64,000 bases of DNA, from assembly GCA_038030265.1 (NCBI GenBank), contig CM075943.1, forward strand, positions 39,060,001 through 39,124,000, given 5' to 3'. This document shows, in pieces, positions 21,749 through 32,390 of the stretch. Numbering within the stretch: the stretch's first letter is position 1; the number at the start of each line of letters is the position of its first letter. A model generated the notes under the pieces. It searched no databases. It had not been told where the DNA came from and saw only the letters and a program-made list of their open reading frames with translations. This DNA is from Corythucha ciliata (lineage: Eukaryota > Arthropoda > Insecta > Hemiptera > Tingidae). Position numbers and translations under genes: made by a program.

Positions 21749-23599
21749 TCACTCAAACTTCAGTTTCATAAAATTCGGTAGCCTCCAAAATCGACTTAAA
21801 CGCTGCGTGACTCCGAAGACGATGAAAGCAGCGAGCAGTCCGATTAAAATTAAGTCAAAGTGCCAGAGCACGAAAAACGACACATAACTGGAGGACGGTT
21901 GTAGGACAGTGCCGTGAGCCAAAACGTATTCAACCCAAAAGACCGCCTCGTCAAGAGGCGACATGATTCGAGCATTGAACAATTTGGCGAGCTTAGTCGC
22001 TGCGATTTGATACCTGCGAATTATTTTGGTGTGAAAAATGATGTGACAACTCCGTCCCCCCCCCCGGGTGAGATTTCTCACTTGGGATTGCCAATGACTT
22101 CTTCGATGGCCCACGAAAATGACTGCGTCGTGAAATTGTCGGGCGACAACAAGAGACCGGTGCCGTGTTCGACGACTCTCATGGCATTTCTCGGTTGGTC
22201 GATGGCGAATGGTGAGACGATGACTGGGACACCGTTGCTGACCGCCTCGACGAGACTGTTGAAACCGCCGTGAGTTATGAATAATTTACACCGACTATCG
22301 TCTATAAAGAGGTTAATCAGCGGGTAGAATGGCAATAAGAAACAAAAAATCGTTTACCAAGGAGGTCAGTTTGAGGCATCCAATTCACGATCAACACATT
22401 TTCAGGGTATGAATGTTCCATCACTCTTTTTGAAGAATTTTTCCAAATAACTTTGATCTTCAGTCCGGCGAATACGTCCAGTATGATTTTCTGGACTTCA
22501 TCATCGATAGTTTGGATCAAACTACCCCAACTCATCACCACAAAACCATTCTCAGCGTCCGACAGAAAAGAATTGAATTCCTGGAAACTCGAGCGTTCAT
22601 CAACAATTAAAAGCGATCAAAAGGGAAACTTTTTACTCCTTTCAGAGGTTGCGGCGAACGAAGTGTAATGCCTGCCACGTCTTTTTCAACCGGTGACAAA
22701 AGCGCCTGACTACTCAGAACGTGGTGCCCGTTAACTAAAATCAACGATTTGTTGTACAAAAGTTGCTTCAAAGACGGTCTCGACTCGTGCCCCGGATATC
22801 TTAAATGTTTGTCAACCAGAGTCTGATGACTAGGCACCGTCACCAGCTCCGCGTACAATATCATAAAGGACGCTTCGAGAAAATTGAAGAATCTGAAAAT
22901 TTTCAGAGAGGATCTCAATATTGATGAACGGTCGTTGTGGTAGCGGCGGGAGGGGGGCCTCACCTTTCGTTCAAATTCAACTCGCGACTCACTGACCAGC
23001 TTCCAGGGCCGTGAACAGCTGCAGCATTGAACGGAGTCCCCGTCAAAAAAGCGGTGGCGGCGTTGTGTCGGTGCATTTGGAATTCGATCGCTATACAGTT
23101 GAATCTGTGCTGGAAGGCGGCGAGGGCTTGCGAGAAAAACGTCGTGTACGCTATCATCGCGTCGAAGGTTTCGTTAGACGAAATTAAATTTCTCATTTCA
23201 TTACTGGCGAAAATAAGATCGAATTGCTCGTAAGAGTACTTTTGAGCTTTTCTGAACTCGTCAATAATGTCCAGTCGTCCCCTCCTCTTCAGCCCAGCAG
23301 TTTTCCCTGAACGAACGGAAAAAAATCCCTTAAATTATTAATTTTAAACCATTTCAATGCGTACTTTTCCTACACTTGAAAGTTTCAGTTTTCTTCAGGT
23401 GAATCACCCTGATATTACGACCGCTGGTGAAGTAATTACTGCAAGTGTAAATCGTCACGCTGTGATTCCTTCGAGCCAGGGCTTGGGCCAGTGGGTTAAG
23501 CACAATGGCGTGACTTTTGACGTCGACAGGGTGGATGATGAGGATTTTGGCTGCTTGAGCCAGGGACGATAAAGCAATAAGGCATGTAATGGCGAGCAT
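21749..23599 (-). CDS. UDP-glycosyltransferase (UGT), six exons, 513 aa
   Basis: Membrane UGTs of the ER transfer sugar from UDP-sugar to small lipophilic molecules; in insects they act in detoxification and pigment or odorant conjugation. Exons on the minus strand: 23599-23365, 23306-22964, 22892-22637, 22580-22358, 22301-22082, 22013-21749. All junctions are GT-AG and the phases match; the joined length is 1542 nt. Residues 1-16 are a signal peptide (MLAITCLIALSSLAQA). H30 in VKSHAIVLNPL fits the catalytic His, and FDAMI in exon 2 carries the usual partner Asp. The UGT signature spans exons 4-5: WMPQTDLL, FITHGGFNSLVEAV, GVPVIVSPFAIDQ. Near the C-terminus is one membrane span (FFVLWHFDLILIGLLAAFIVF) followed by a short cytosolic tail. 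Length and architecture are normal. The subfamily cannot be named. Confidence 0.92.
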
Positions 23600-24388
23600 C
23601 CTTCTTGTAAGACTCGTAGTTGAAAACTATTATTAGGCTACTCATTTTTTTTTCTTAATATCGCCGCTTTTTAATCGGTCTTTTTAGTGCATTTCATTTT
23701 TTTTTATTATTTAAGATGCGTAGTCTCTATAAAACGTATCAGTTAAGAATAATTATCAGTGTGCGTTGTGCGGTTTTAACGATGCGAAGTTTCACTGCTT
23801 TAAAATGCACTTTTTGACTACAGCAGAAAATCAGTTCTAAATTAACGTCAGTTCTAAATGTTTCTTAGAGCGTTAAATCGAGGGGTTAACATGATTTACT
23901 GACACATACCGGGGGGGGGGGTGACCCAGGATCTTCAACGTGCAGACAGAAACTACATAATAATAGTATACAGCTCTCGAAGACACACTTGGAACACCTT
24001 GTTACAAGTGTGAAGTGTAATAGGCGAAGGTCTGAGGGGAGGGGGTCTTCGCCCGGGAGTTTAGCATAACAGATACCAATGTGATACTTTCGGAAGATCC
24101 GAAAGGTCACCTAGAACGTGACCTTTTCTCAGGGGCAAGACTCTGGGTTGCTAATAGATGAACTCCTGGGCCTTATTAAAGGGTGGAGAAGGACATTTCT
24201 TGGAATTTTGATGGGTACTGTCGGTGCGGTCGGTGATAAAGCTCACCGATGATGATGGCTACACTAGACCGCTGGAAAATCCCTTTTGAACCACTTAAAT
24301 CAGTCCTCATAATTATTTTATCATCGCCACGCAAAAGAGAGAGAGGACAAACTTTTCAGTATGATATTAAATTAATTATTCAAATAAT
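23600..24388. other. Intergenic region between UGT and calpain-like gene
   Basis: Holds an isolated TTTTTAGTGCATTTCATT at about 23682-23699 (HINE-like start) with an inverted AAAATGCACT at about 23802, a plus-strand promoter-like motif pair (separate entry) and a C/G-rich stretch near 23911-23921. No gene of useful length is seen. Confidence 0.5.
23728..23763 (+). promoter_or_regulatory. Core-promoter-like TATA + initiator pair
   Basis: TATAAAA at 23728-23734 and an arthropod-type initiator TCAGTG with its A at 23758, giving the canonical -30 spacing. A second TCAGTT lies at 23739. The first ATG downstream (23781) opens only an 11-codon frame beginning MRSFTAL. The neighbouring genes read the other way, so no target gene is visible. 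Confidence 0.35.
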
Positions 24389-26635
24389 TCAAAAGAAATC
24401 ACTGTCTTCAATCATCAGTCTGACTGTTTTATGAACATCCAAGATATGGGATGTAAAATCAACGATGATTTCATTCCATCCACCGCGGAAATAGCAGGTT
24501 TTAAACAAATGTCGCGCAGTTTTATTCGGCTCAACTGTTCCCACCCGGTGCTTTAGACGAAGCGAGTTGTCCAGCCGAAAAGTGCCCAATTCCACGTTCA
24601 GCGGTAGCGTATTAGTCCACGACGCTTCGATAGTGCACTCTTCACCCACTAGCACCGATCCTACTGGAATGATTTCCAAGCGAGGTAGAGCGATCTTTAC
24701 CGTTTTTTCAGCGACCGCCAACCCTTGATCGTCGAAAGTGTAACAGTAGCATTTGATACGAACTGAACATTCTTTGAGTTTCAACTCGACCAGTTCAGCG
24801 TACTCGAAAAAAGTGATTGTCACAGGAGTCACTAGACTTAGCATTGGTCCCAGTTTGATGAAGCTTGTTTTACACGCGATAGGCTTCGCTACTTGTAAAA
24901 TTCGTTCCGTTAGAACGACATAGCATATTCTCTTCGGCATGTCGTACTTATTCGTCACGTAAACGAATCCTTGGATGGATTCTCCCATTAAGATTGAATC
25001 AGGGCATTCTATGGTTGCTTCAACTAAATTAGCGTCAGCTATGGATTTTAACAAAGGAAGAACGTGCTCCACTGGGTTGACTGAGCATAGGGTCATGAGG
25101 TAATCCTCTTCCATTTCATAATTATCCGTCACGGGTATTAGAACGTACGTTCCGGGGTCTAGATACAATCTGGCCGAAGTCTCAAATTCAGGATACTCGA
25201 AACTTTGATAAAGTGGTTCGTGTTGATCGAAAAATTTTTGACTCAGTTTAAACGGTTCTTTTTCGGGTTCGTTTAAATTATAAACGAGCAAAGATATCGA
25301 GTTTAACTCCTGACGGGTACGACCTCGTTGTAGAAGCGAAGCGATGAGCGTACACCGACTTGTTTTCCATTCCCCCTCGTAGTCGGGTGTAGTCACTCTA
25401 AAACGAATTTGAGAATTACACGAGATGGGACTTGTTTCTGGGCATGGACTTCCGTAGGTTTCTTTGCTCACCCATCTGCTACTCACAGTGAAAAAATTCC
25501 ATTTTTGTAAACTGCACCAGTGACCGTCCGTATTATGGGACAAGTCGCCACTTCGGGGATTACAAATCAGTAAATATTTGAAATTTAATCTAAAGTCTGT
25601 GAGGGTTGTCCACGTTGTGTTCTTGTAGTCAGGTGCTAGGTCTAGACAATTCCGTTCGATCAGATCACCATTAGGATGATCCCGTATCTGAGACTCTTGC
25701 ATTTCTTCCTCGCTCAAATTGAATCTTCGTTTAAGATTGTCGACTTTATCGTTTATATCAAAAGGATTACAGAGGCGCACAAAAATCTCTCCGTCCGTAA
25801 CGTATTTTTCTTTGTAAATCCCGCGAACGTTGTAGCAAAAGTCGTTTCCGTTGGATACCAACGCCATAATCACGCTTCCCCTGTTCAAGCCAATTTTTAT
25901 AGAAGTCATTTCCACCGTTTTCATTACTTTGATGTTGTAAAATTCTCCGACTCCTCCTGTAAAGCTCCTCAATATGTCGAGCAAATTTAATTTCTTGATT
26001 TCACCGTATCCTCCAACAAATTTTGCGTACGCTTTTTCTACAAGGCAGACCCAAACGTCTGGCATGTTGGAAAAATGATTGAAAAAGAACTCTTTGGTTT
26101 TCTTTTTAACAGGCAACCTGTCGTCAATAACTATCGGAACCCATTCGTCGAAATTCCAAAATCTAAATCTGAAAATTCCGGCGTAGCTATCGGAAAAACC
26201 CTGATCGTCGGGCATTACCCGGCATCGAAGAGCGTCATTAAATGACACCGCGTGAATAACGGCGGCGAGACTCTTACTGCCGTACTCGCTTCTCGCCATG
26301 CGATACGGTTCGTGCTGTTTGCGAGTCAGTAGAACCGGTGGCGGTGATCGACGGAACAACAGCGGTGGACGGAGCCACGCGACTGAAAAGGGTGGAGCGG
26401 CAGTTCCAAGAGCCCCGCTACTTGGTCCGAAGCGTGGGTCGATGAATCGAATATTTCTCTGAGCTAGGCCATTTCTAAATTCGTTAAAAACACCCTCGTT
26501 GAACCTCATCGCTTCCTCGATGTCCCACTTCTTGGGGGGAGGTAGCGGCACGACTGGGGTAGGAATGAGTTCTCTGACACGGAAATAAAAATCTTTGAGC
26601 CATTCTTCGTCGTCGATTAATTTAGAGATTTTCAT
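24389..26635 (-). CDS. Catalytically dead calpain-like protein with transglutaminase-type C-terminal barrels, 748 aa, intronless
   Basis: Residues ~60-340 match the calpain protease core: FIDPRFG, MPDDQGFSDSYAGIFRFRFW, EWVPIVIDDRLP, LVEKAYAKFVGGY, FTGGVGEFY. The catalytic Cys motif (LGDCWLLAA in active calpains) reads YGSKSLAAV, so Cys is K121. The catalytic His position is F266 (DFCYNVRG). The third residue N290 remains (LCNPFD). Residues ~345-520 resemble the calpain C2-like domain III (FKYLLICNP, LDPGTYVLIPVT). In place of a penta-EF-hand domain, ~537-648 and ~650-745 look like the two C-terminal beta-barrels of transglutaminases (CPDSILMGESI; LEIIPVGSVLVGEECTIEAS, TNTLPLN, VGTVEPNKTA, EIIVDFTS). 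Proteolysis is therefore not expected; a binding or scaffold role is inferred. The frame has no intron, which is odd for either family. The start ATG follows ACC and is the first in frame. Confidence 0.8.
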   Translation of the reverse strand: MKISKLIDDEEWLKDFYFRVRELIPTPVVPLPPPKKWDIEEAMRFNEGVFNEFRNGLAQRNIRFIDPRFGPSSGALGTAAPPFSVAWLRPPLLFRRSPPPVLLTRKQHEPYRMARSEYGSKSLAAVIHAVSFNDALRCRVMPDDQGFSDSYAGIFRFRFWNFDEWVPIVIDDRLPVKKKTKEFFFNHFSNMPDVWVCLVEKAYAKFVGGYGEIKKLNLLDILRSFTGGVGEFYNIKVMKTVEMTSIKIGLNRGSVIMALVSNGNDFCYNVRGIYKEKYVTDGEIFVRLCNPFDINDKVDNLKRRFNLSEEEMQESQIRDHPNGDLIERNCLDLAPDYKNTTWTTLTDFRLNFKYLLICNPRSGDLSHNTDGHWCSLQKWNFFTVSSRWVSKETYGSPCPETSPISCNSQIRFRVTTPDYEGEWKTSRCTLIASLLQRGRTRQELNSISLLVYNLNEPEKEPFKLSQKFFDQHEPLYQSFEYPEFETSARLYLDPGTYVLIPVTDNYEMEEDYLMTLCSVNPVEHVLPLLKSIADANLVEATIECPDSILMGESIQGFVYVTNKYDMPKRICYVVLTERILQVAKPIACKTSFIKLGPMLSLVTPVTITFFEYAELVELKLKECSVRIKCYCYTFDDQGLAVAEKTVKIALPRLEIIPVGSVLVGEECTIEASWTNTLPLNVELGTFRLDNSLRLKHRVGTVEPNKTARHLFKTCYFRGGWNEIIVDFTSHILDVHKTVRLMIEDSDFF

Positions 26636-27670
26636 GGTACTGCGAATTTTTATTGACGGTCGGAGGTCAGTGAAAATAAGGCGAATAAATTTAATTTGTA
26701 GAAAATCATGTGTGCTACTGTCCGTGCCGGTTCGTGGCGCACACCGCTTGTATATGTATGCACGTATGCAATTTGGCCCTCTAGTTGCGTCTGTGAATCT
26801 AGCGATCTAGCTGTGAATCTTGTTACGTCTTGGTGGTTGTGACGTTTTACTCTCCCAGTCTGTTAGCTTCAGCCTAAACTCTTTATAACAAAATAATCCA
26901 AACGAAATGTGTCGATCCACATTTTTTTAAATTTCGAGTGTGACAGCTGTTTCGATGTATTGCATTGCCCAACGGCAAAAAGTCCAACCACAAAAAATTT
27001 AAATCCATGGCTCCAACCAGCCAAAAGCTCCAACCACAAAAAGGCTTCAACCGCAAGTGGCTCTGACTAAAAAAAAAACCTGAAACCACACGAAAAAGGC
27101 TACCACCAATTGCTCTAATCCTCGAAAAAGTTACAAACTACAAAAAAGCTCACCTCAAAATGCTTAAACCACGCAACTGCTTCAACCATAAAAATACTTC
27201 AACCACAAAAAATGCAGCCACAAAATTGATTTAACCGCGAAAAAGCACCAAACGACAAAAAGGTTCAACTTCAACAAAATCAGCTAGTTATCACCGTTTT
27301 TACACCGTGAATTAGCTATTTTTCTTAATTTAAGCCACGAATTGGCGTTTTCCTCAATTTTAGCTGCGAATTAGTGTTTTTCTTCATTATTTAGCCGCAA
27401 ATTAACGCTTTCTCTCAAAAGCGTTTTTCTGGAAAGACGCGAATCTGCCTTTTCCTCATTGTTATCCCCGAATAAGTGGTTTTTATTAGTTTGTTTTGAT
27501 TTTTCTCAATTTTAGCTGTAAATCATAGCTTTTTCTTGTTTATATAGTCCAGGAGCAGGTTCGAAAATCGAGCACTTTTGAGTCGAGCTTTCAAACTTTG
27601 CAGGCGTGTTCTAGATGGCTGATGAGTTGATTTTAAGATTGGAGGCAATCGCGACATCGCACATGACGGC
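26636..27670. repeat. Upstream of calpain-like gene: degenerate short repeats
   Basis: No gene. About 26960-27260 repeats a CAACCACAAAAA-type motif every 20-30 bp. About 27290-27540 repeats units like TCTCAATTTTAGCCGCGAATT (period ~30-35 bp). The second set is the inverse of the tract at 34480-35060. A short hairpin lies at about 27666-27690. Confidence 0.5.
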
Positions 27671-28415
27671 TGTTATTCAAGACAGCCGTTGAAAATTTTA
27701 GTATTTCCGCCGTTTCAGCGCTTCTTTCAAACTCTTTCCGGGTTGAAGCGCTGTTAAGGACTATATTAGACTGCTCTCAGTTCGAAAACAACCATTGGAG
27801 CGATCAATTAATACCGCCCGTGGATCATGCAGCAGCTTCTTTTACGCGTCTTTTCATAAAAAATGATTTTCCATGCTCGCCGAATTTGGATACTAAGGGC
27901 ATCTCTTTCAAGTCCATTGCATTCCACCCTTGTCCTAGGGTGTCTGCAACTGAAATTTTCCCTCAAACCCCAAATCGCCCCCCAGCTGGTGGAGCTACAA
28001 ATGTATTCTATGCCCCGTGTTCAACTCCCTTTCAAGGGCTGAGGATCCCCGATTTGCGCAAGATTTTTTCATGAACGTGTCTCTCACATATGAGGGCGTA
28101 ATTTGTGGTTCAAAGCCGATCCAAAACCAATATGGTGGCCGTAATTCGAGCTGATTTCCAATAACTACAATATTTCATACGTTTCCGACCTATTTCTCGC
28201 TCGCGACTAGCGTAAATAAGTGTCTCCAGTCAAAAATTGTCGTCATTGGGCTTTAAGTAAAACTCCTTCATGTGCAATATTGAATTTCTTACGAAAGAAT
28301 CGAAATATTTATACATGGCTAATTCAGAAATAATTTGAGCAAGGATTTGGCTTTTCCAAGGGGGCATTTGCATCCTAGTTAGAATATTATTTATTTATTT
28401 ATATTTATTTATTTT
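27671..28415. repeat. Left arm of a large inverted repeat
   Basis: Reverse complement (roughly 90% by eye) of 30690-31198 plus 32391-32584. Shared landmarks are the TATTCAAGACAGCCGTTG end, GCAGCAGCTTCTTTTACGCG, and GAGACACTTATTTACGCTAG (in the opposite arm). Open frames inside both arms mirror each other and look incidental. The two arms may be the ends of one large element. Confidence 0.7.
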
Positions 28416-29540
28416 ACAGGATTATTTATCATTACATTTTTCACATTACCTTACAATATAATTCTTCTGCCAGCTCCCATTAAGAAACCTTGTGTTGGGA
28501 GCTGGAGCTCATTTCTTCGTACCTATTATTTATTTATTTTTACAGGATTAATTATCATTACATTCCAAAAAAGCAAACAGAAACCCACCTATACAACGAC
28601 TCAATAATTTAAACTTTTATAAGACATACCTACAGCAGAAAGCAAGGAAGAAATACCTGAACAATTGAAACCCAACAATGCCAAATACATAATAGAACAT
28701 GATCAGAAATAGTAAATAAATTAGCGGGATGACATAACAAGTTCAAAAACAAAAACATAACATATCACACATATTCAACAGAAAAAAAAAACTCAATAAT
28801 TCGCAAACATCACAATATTATATCACAGTCATAAGTTAAAGCCGAGGTTACTAAGTTTTAAGCTTCGTAAAAATCGCTTGAATTTACCTTGACTAGGGAA
28901 ATCACAGTAATTAAATCTATGTTTAAGTGCCACTCTCAGAGCTACTACAAACGCGTGATTATAAAAGAACGACGTCCTCACCTTTGGTAGTTTAACATTT
29001 GTTTGCTTAGACAATCTGGTATTATAAATAATTGGTAACGAGTTTGTATAGCTAATTTTATAAAACATTAAACATACATTAAATAAGTAGGTACAGCTCC
29101 TCAATACCACTAACATCCGCCAACTCAAATAATAACTTCGTTGGATAATCATACGGTTTCCATAGCATAATTTTTAATAGCTTTTTCTGCGCCACTGAGA
29201 GTGTATTCAATCAAGGTGACTAAACTTTACTATAGGTGCCGCAGATTTCCCCCTGCCCATCGGACAGGAGGGGTGGAGACTGACGTCACCAGCAGTCCTT
29301 TGCTCCCGATTGCTCACCCTAGAGCAGCAGAGTAAGTTAATTTTGAAATTGAAGTTTATGAATTCTCAAAAATCACAACCCAATAACAATTAATAATGTA
29401 CTGGGTCCAGCGCAATGGCGGTTGGGACTGCTCGTGACGTAGGTGAAGGACAGTGATCTGCGGCACCTATAGAAAATTTAGTCACCTTGGTATTCAATAT
29501 ATATTTACTGGTATTACCCCATGCTACTATGCCCCCCCCC
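28388..29540 (-). mobile_element. LINE relic, 3' end with tail, split by a MITE
   Basis: On the minus strand the frame runs GIVAWGNTSKYILN, then (after the MITE at 29212-29489) NTLSVAQKKLLKIMLWK, then LFNVCLMFYKISYT and a KLPKVRTSFFYNHAF block, ending ...GKFKRFLRSLKLSN. This is the typical order at the C-terminus of the jockey-like LINE reverse-transcriptase protein. Downstream are two copies of a TGTAAAATAAATAAAT-type tail (about 28413-28440 and 28535-28570). The 5' part is missing and the frame upstream of 29540 is broken. Confidence 0.75.
29212..29489. mobile_element. 278-bp hAT- or Mutator-type MITE
   Basis: Starts CAAGGTGACTAAA and ends with the complement TTTAGTCACCTTG; the arms continue as TATAGGTGCCGCAGAT. 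Flanked by GTATTCAAT on both sides (29203-29211 and 29490-29498). The duplication interrupts the LINE frame, and removing one copy restores it. An 8-bp duplication with CAAGG ends would be hAT; 9 bp would fit Mutator. Confidence 0.85.
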
Positions 29541-30052
29541 CCAACTCTATCACCGTCATGCGCTCTTTTCTACGTTTTCCAACAGACGTGTACTAAGATA
29601 CGGAACCTCATTGAAATATAGAATAGGATGCACAATTTTTAAAATCATATTAAAAACGTTTTATATTTAACCAATGAAAAATGTCAATAAAGTAATAATT
29701 TCAAAATCTGGCTCCCTAAAATGCCGGATACGTTTAGAAACTCTCATTAGGTAACGTTGTTAAGCTATTTGAAGAGCCGTGATCTTAAATTTACCATCGA
29801 TTCTTAAAATTACAGCGGTACTGGTATTTCGCTGTTTCAACACTCATCCGAAGATTGTTAAGGTTCAGCATAGCAAGGGCAGATCCGAGACCTCTCTCAG
29901 AGGGAGGGGGGGTTCGACACGTTCTCCCCACAAGTACAACCCCAAAACCTGCCCACCACTCCCCTCCCCTATGTTTTGAGAGATTTTCCAAGCTCCGGGG
30001 GGGGGGGGATTTCTGTTGTCCCCCCCCCCCTGGAACCACCATGCGCAGCACA
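29541..30052. other. No gene; G/C homopolymer runs
   Basis: Interior of the large inverted repeat. Several G or C runs (29534-29542, 29900-29910, 30000-30008, 30024-30033) keep antiparallel frames open by chance. No domain is recognised. Confidence 0.4.
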
Positions 30053-30665
30053 GCCTTTAAAGCAGGTGCAAAAAACAGGGAACAAGCTAGAAGCTCTGCT
30101 GAGTTACTATACTGAGGTTCACACTGTTCTTGCTCAGAAAGTAGCACCACATATCCCAACATTTCACGGTCTTGAACAGATCTGGAATCGCCATAAAAAT
30201 TTCATGGAGTATCAGCGTGATGGAAACGGCTTTGCAAAAGAAGACGAATGGTGTCAACATGTTTCTCAGGTAAGCAAAACTGAATCAGAAATCGACATCA
30301 GTGCAGAGCGTGGAATTTCCTGAGCTGCCCATCATGCAAATAATGTAGTTATAGAAGGGCTTAATTCACCAATGACCACGTCCACAGCACTGCTTCCTCT
30401 CTCACGCCATGATCATTATTCGAAAATCTATCGACGTGTTGAATCCGGGGCAGACTCCAGTTATAACTTTCGATCAACCTCTGTTCAAAATCGCCAAAGA
30501 TATTCATTGGAATGGGCCAGAACCCTACGGTGAGGACAAGATTGTGGTTATGCTGGGTGGACTAGCACACACTAAGATGGCCCTACTGAAAACACTTGGC
30601 GATGATCATGATGCGCAATATCATCGAAATTCCAACAAAACGCGCATGGCAATGATAGAGTTGGG
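30053..30665 (+). pseudogene. Relic of a transposon-associated gene of uncertain family
   Basis: First frame: LEALLSYYTEVHTVLAQKV, then HGLEQIWNRHKNFMEYQRDG. A second frame at 30409-30684 has TPVITFDQPLFKIAKDIHW, YGEDKIVVMLGGL, KMALLKTLGD. The QP..x..W..P..YGE.K.VVMLGGLH.MA..K..GD pattern recurs in a repetitive protein family of invertebrates, from memory related to DUF6589. Here the usual His is Ala-His and at least one frameshift separates the two parts. It sits between the arms of the large inverted repeat, as an internal gene would. Confidence 0.45.
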
Positions 30666-30689
30666 GATAGGGTATTCTAACTAGGATGT

Positions 30690-31198
30690 AAATGCCCCCT
30701 TGAAAAAGCCAAATGTTTCCTCAAATTATTTCTGCATTAGTCATGCATAAATATTTCGATTCTTTCGTAAAGAATTCAATATTCTACGTGAAGAAGTTTT
30801 ACTTGAAGTCCGATGACGACAATTTTTGGCTGGAGACACTTATTTACGCTAGTCGCGTGCGAGAAATAGGTCGGAAACGTATGAAATATTGTAATTATTG
30901 GAAATCAGCTCGAATTACGGCCGCCATATTGGTTTTGGATCGGCTCTGAACCACAAATTACGCCCTCATATGTGAGAGACACGTTCATGAAAAAATCTTG
31001 CGCAAATCGGGGATCCTCAGCCCTTGAATGGGAGTTGAACACGGGGCATAGAATACATTTGTAGCTCCACCAGCTGGGGGGCGATTTGGGGTTTGAGGGA
31101 AAATTTCAGTTGCAGACACCCTAGGACAAGGGTGGAATGCAATGGACTTGAAAGAGATGCCCTTAGTATCCAAATTCGGCAGCATGGAATATCATTTT
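30690..31198. repeat. Right arm of the large inverted repeat, first part
   Basis: Inverse of about 27870-28390. It stops at 31198, where a HINE-like element is inserted, and continues at 32391. Confidence 0.7.
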
Positions 31199-32390
31199 AG
31201 TGCATTTCATTCTGAAAATGCACTATTGGTCTCGTCGTGATGGTGGCAAACATGGGTCATGTCATGTTTTTTTCACGTTTCAGAACCTCTAGAACACGAG
31301 TTCAGTGGTCTCCAGGATTCATATATGTATTTCTTTATATATTAATATATAAATATATATTATATATTAATATATATTTGTTTATTTATAATATTATGGC
31401 CGTTTTCTTGTTAGCACGATAACTCTCGAAGAAATCAATTTAGCGGAACGCGCTTTGGCACAAAAATCAGTAGTCATAAGACCCCGGTCGGTATTGCATT
31501 TGGGCCAAATCGGTTGAGGTGGAGGGGGGGAAAATACGGGTTGAAATGGTCCAAAAATCACTATAAATCACCTGTTGATTTTAGAAGCATCATATTCGGT
31601 ACGTATACTCCATGCTAGACTAGCCTTTGATTCCCATTTTAATTTTTTGAAAAAGTCAAGGTGGAGGGGGTGGTGCCCCCGGAGTGGAAGCAAGTGTGTG
31701 GTCTTGTTAGCACGACAACTCTCGAAGAAATTAATTTAGCGGAACGCGCTTTGGCACAAAAATCATTAGTCATAAGACCCCGGTCGGTATTTAATTTGGG
31801 CCAAATCGGTCAAGGTGGAGGGGGGGGAATAGGGGTTAAATGGTAAAAAAATCACTATAAATCACCTGTTGATTTTAGAAGCATCATATTCGGTACGTAT
31901 ACTCCATGCTAGACTAGCCTTTGATTCCCATTTTAATTTTTTGAAAAAGTCAAGGTGGAGGGGGTGGTGCCCCCGGAGTGGAAGTAAGTGTGTGGTCTTG
32001 TTAGCACGACAACTCTCGAAGAAATTAATTTAGCGGAACGCGCTTTGGCACAAAAATCAGTAGTCATACGACCTCGTTTGGTATTGCATTGGGCCAAATC
32101 GGTCGACTTGGTTGGGGGGGGGGGGGTAATATGGCTTGAACTGGTAAAAAAATCACTAGAAATTACCAGTTGATTCCAGAAGCATTATATTACGATGATT
32201 TCATTTTGAAGTAGCCTTTGATTCCCATTAAGTTCAGCTTAAACAAACCCGGCAGCAAACAGTACGATGGAGGGTCAAACATTAACGAAACAAATCATGG
32301 TCTCAACATTACTACTTCTGGGACGGCTTAGGGTATCCATATACAAAATGAAATGCACTTTTTCCGACCGCCAGCTGCCGGAGCGAAATT
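31199..32390 (+). mobile_element. HINE-like element, complete uninterrupted copy (~1.19 kb)
   Basis: Starts AGTGCATTTCATTCTG, then the CTCCAGGATTC block, an AT tract (31320-31400) and three ~300-bp units (starting about 31408, 31706, 31999). The TTAAGTTCAGCTTAAACAAAC block, GAAATGCACTTTTTCC and CCGCCAGCTGCCGGAGCGAAAT follow. The host is one arm of the large inverted repeat; the other arm (27852-27874, AAAAAATGAT) shows the empty site, a plain T/A-run. This is the best reference copy of the family. Confidence 0.75.

Noticed and set aside
23376..23599. Alternative UGT exon 1 donor at GTGTAG (exon end 23376)
   Set aside because: It would end in phase 2, whereas exon 2 requires phase 1; the GTACGC donor ending the exon at 23365 fits.
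25676..25990. 104-codon frame on the plus strand
   Set aside because: Antisense shadow of the calpain-like coding frame, no independent support.
27820..28074. 84-codon frame repeated at 30985-31185 on the other strand
   Set aside because: Present twice only because the two arms of an inverted repeat share sequence; no motif, signal or codon evidence.
29791..30323. Overlapping frames on both strands (~115-123 codons)
   Set aside because: Kept open by G and C homopolymers; only the part from 30053 resembles a known protein pattern.
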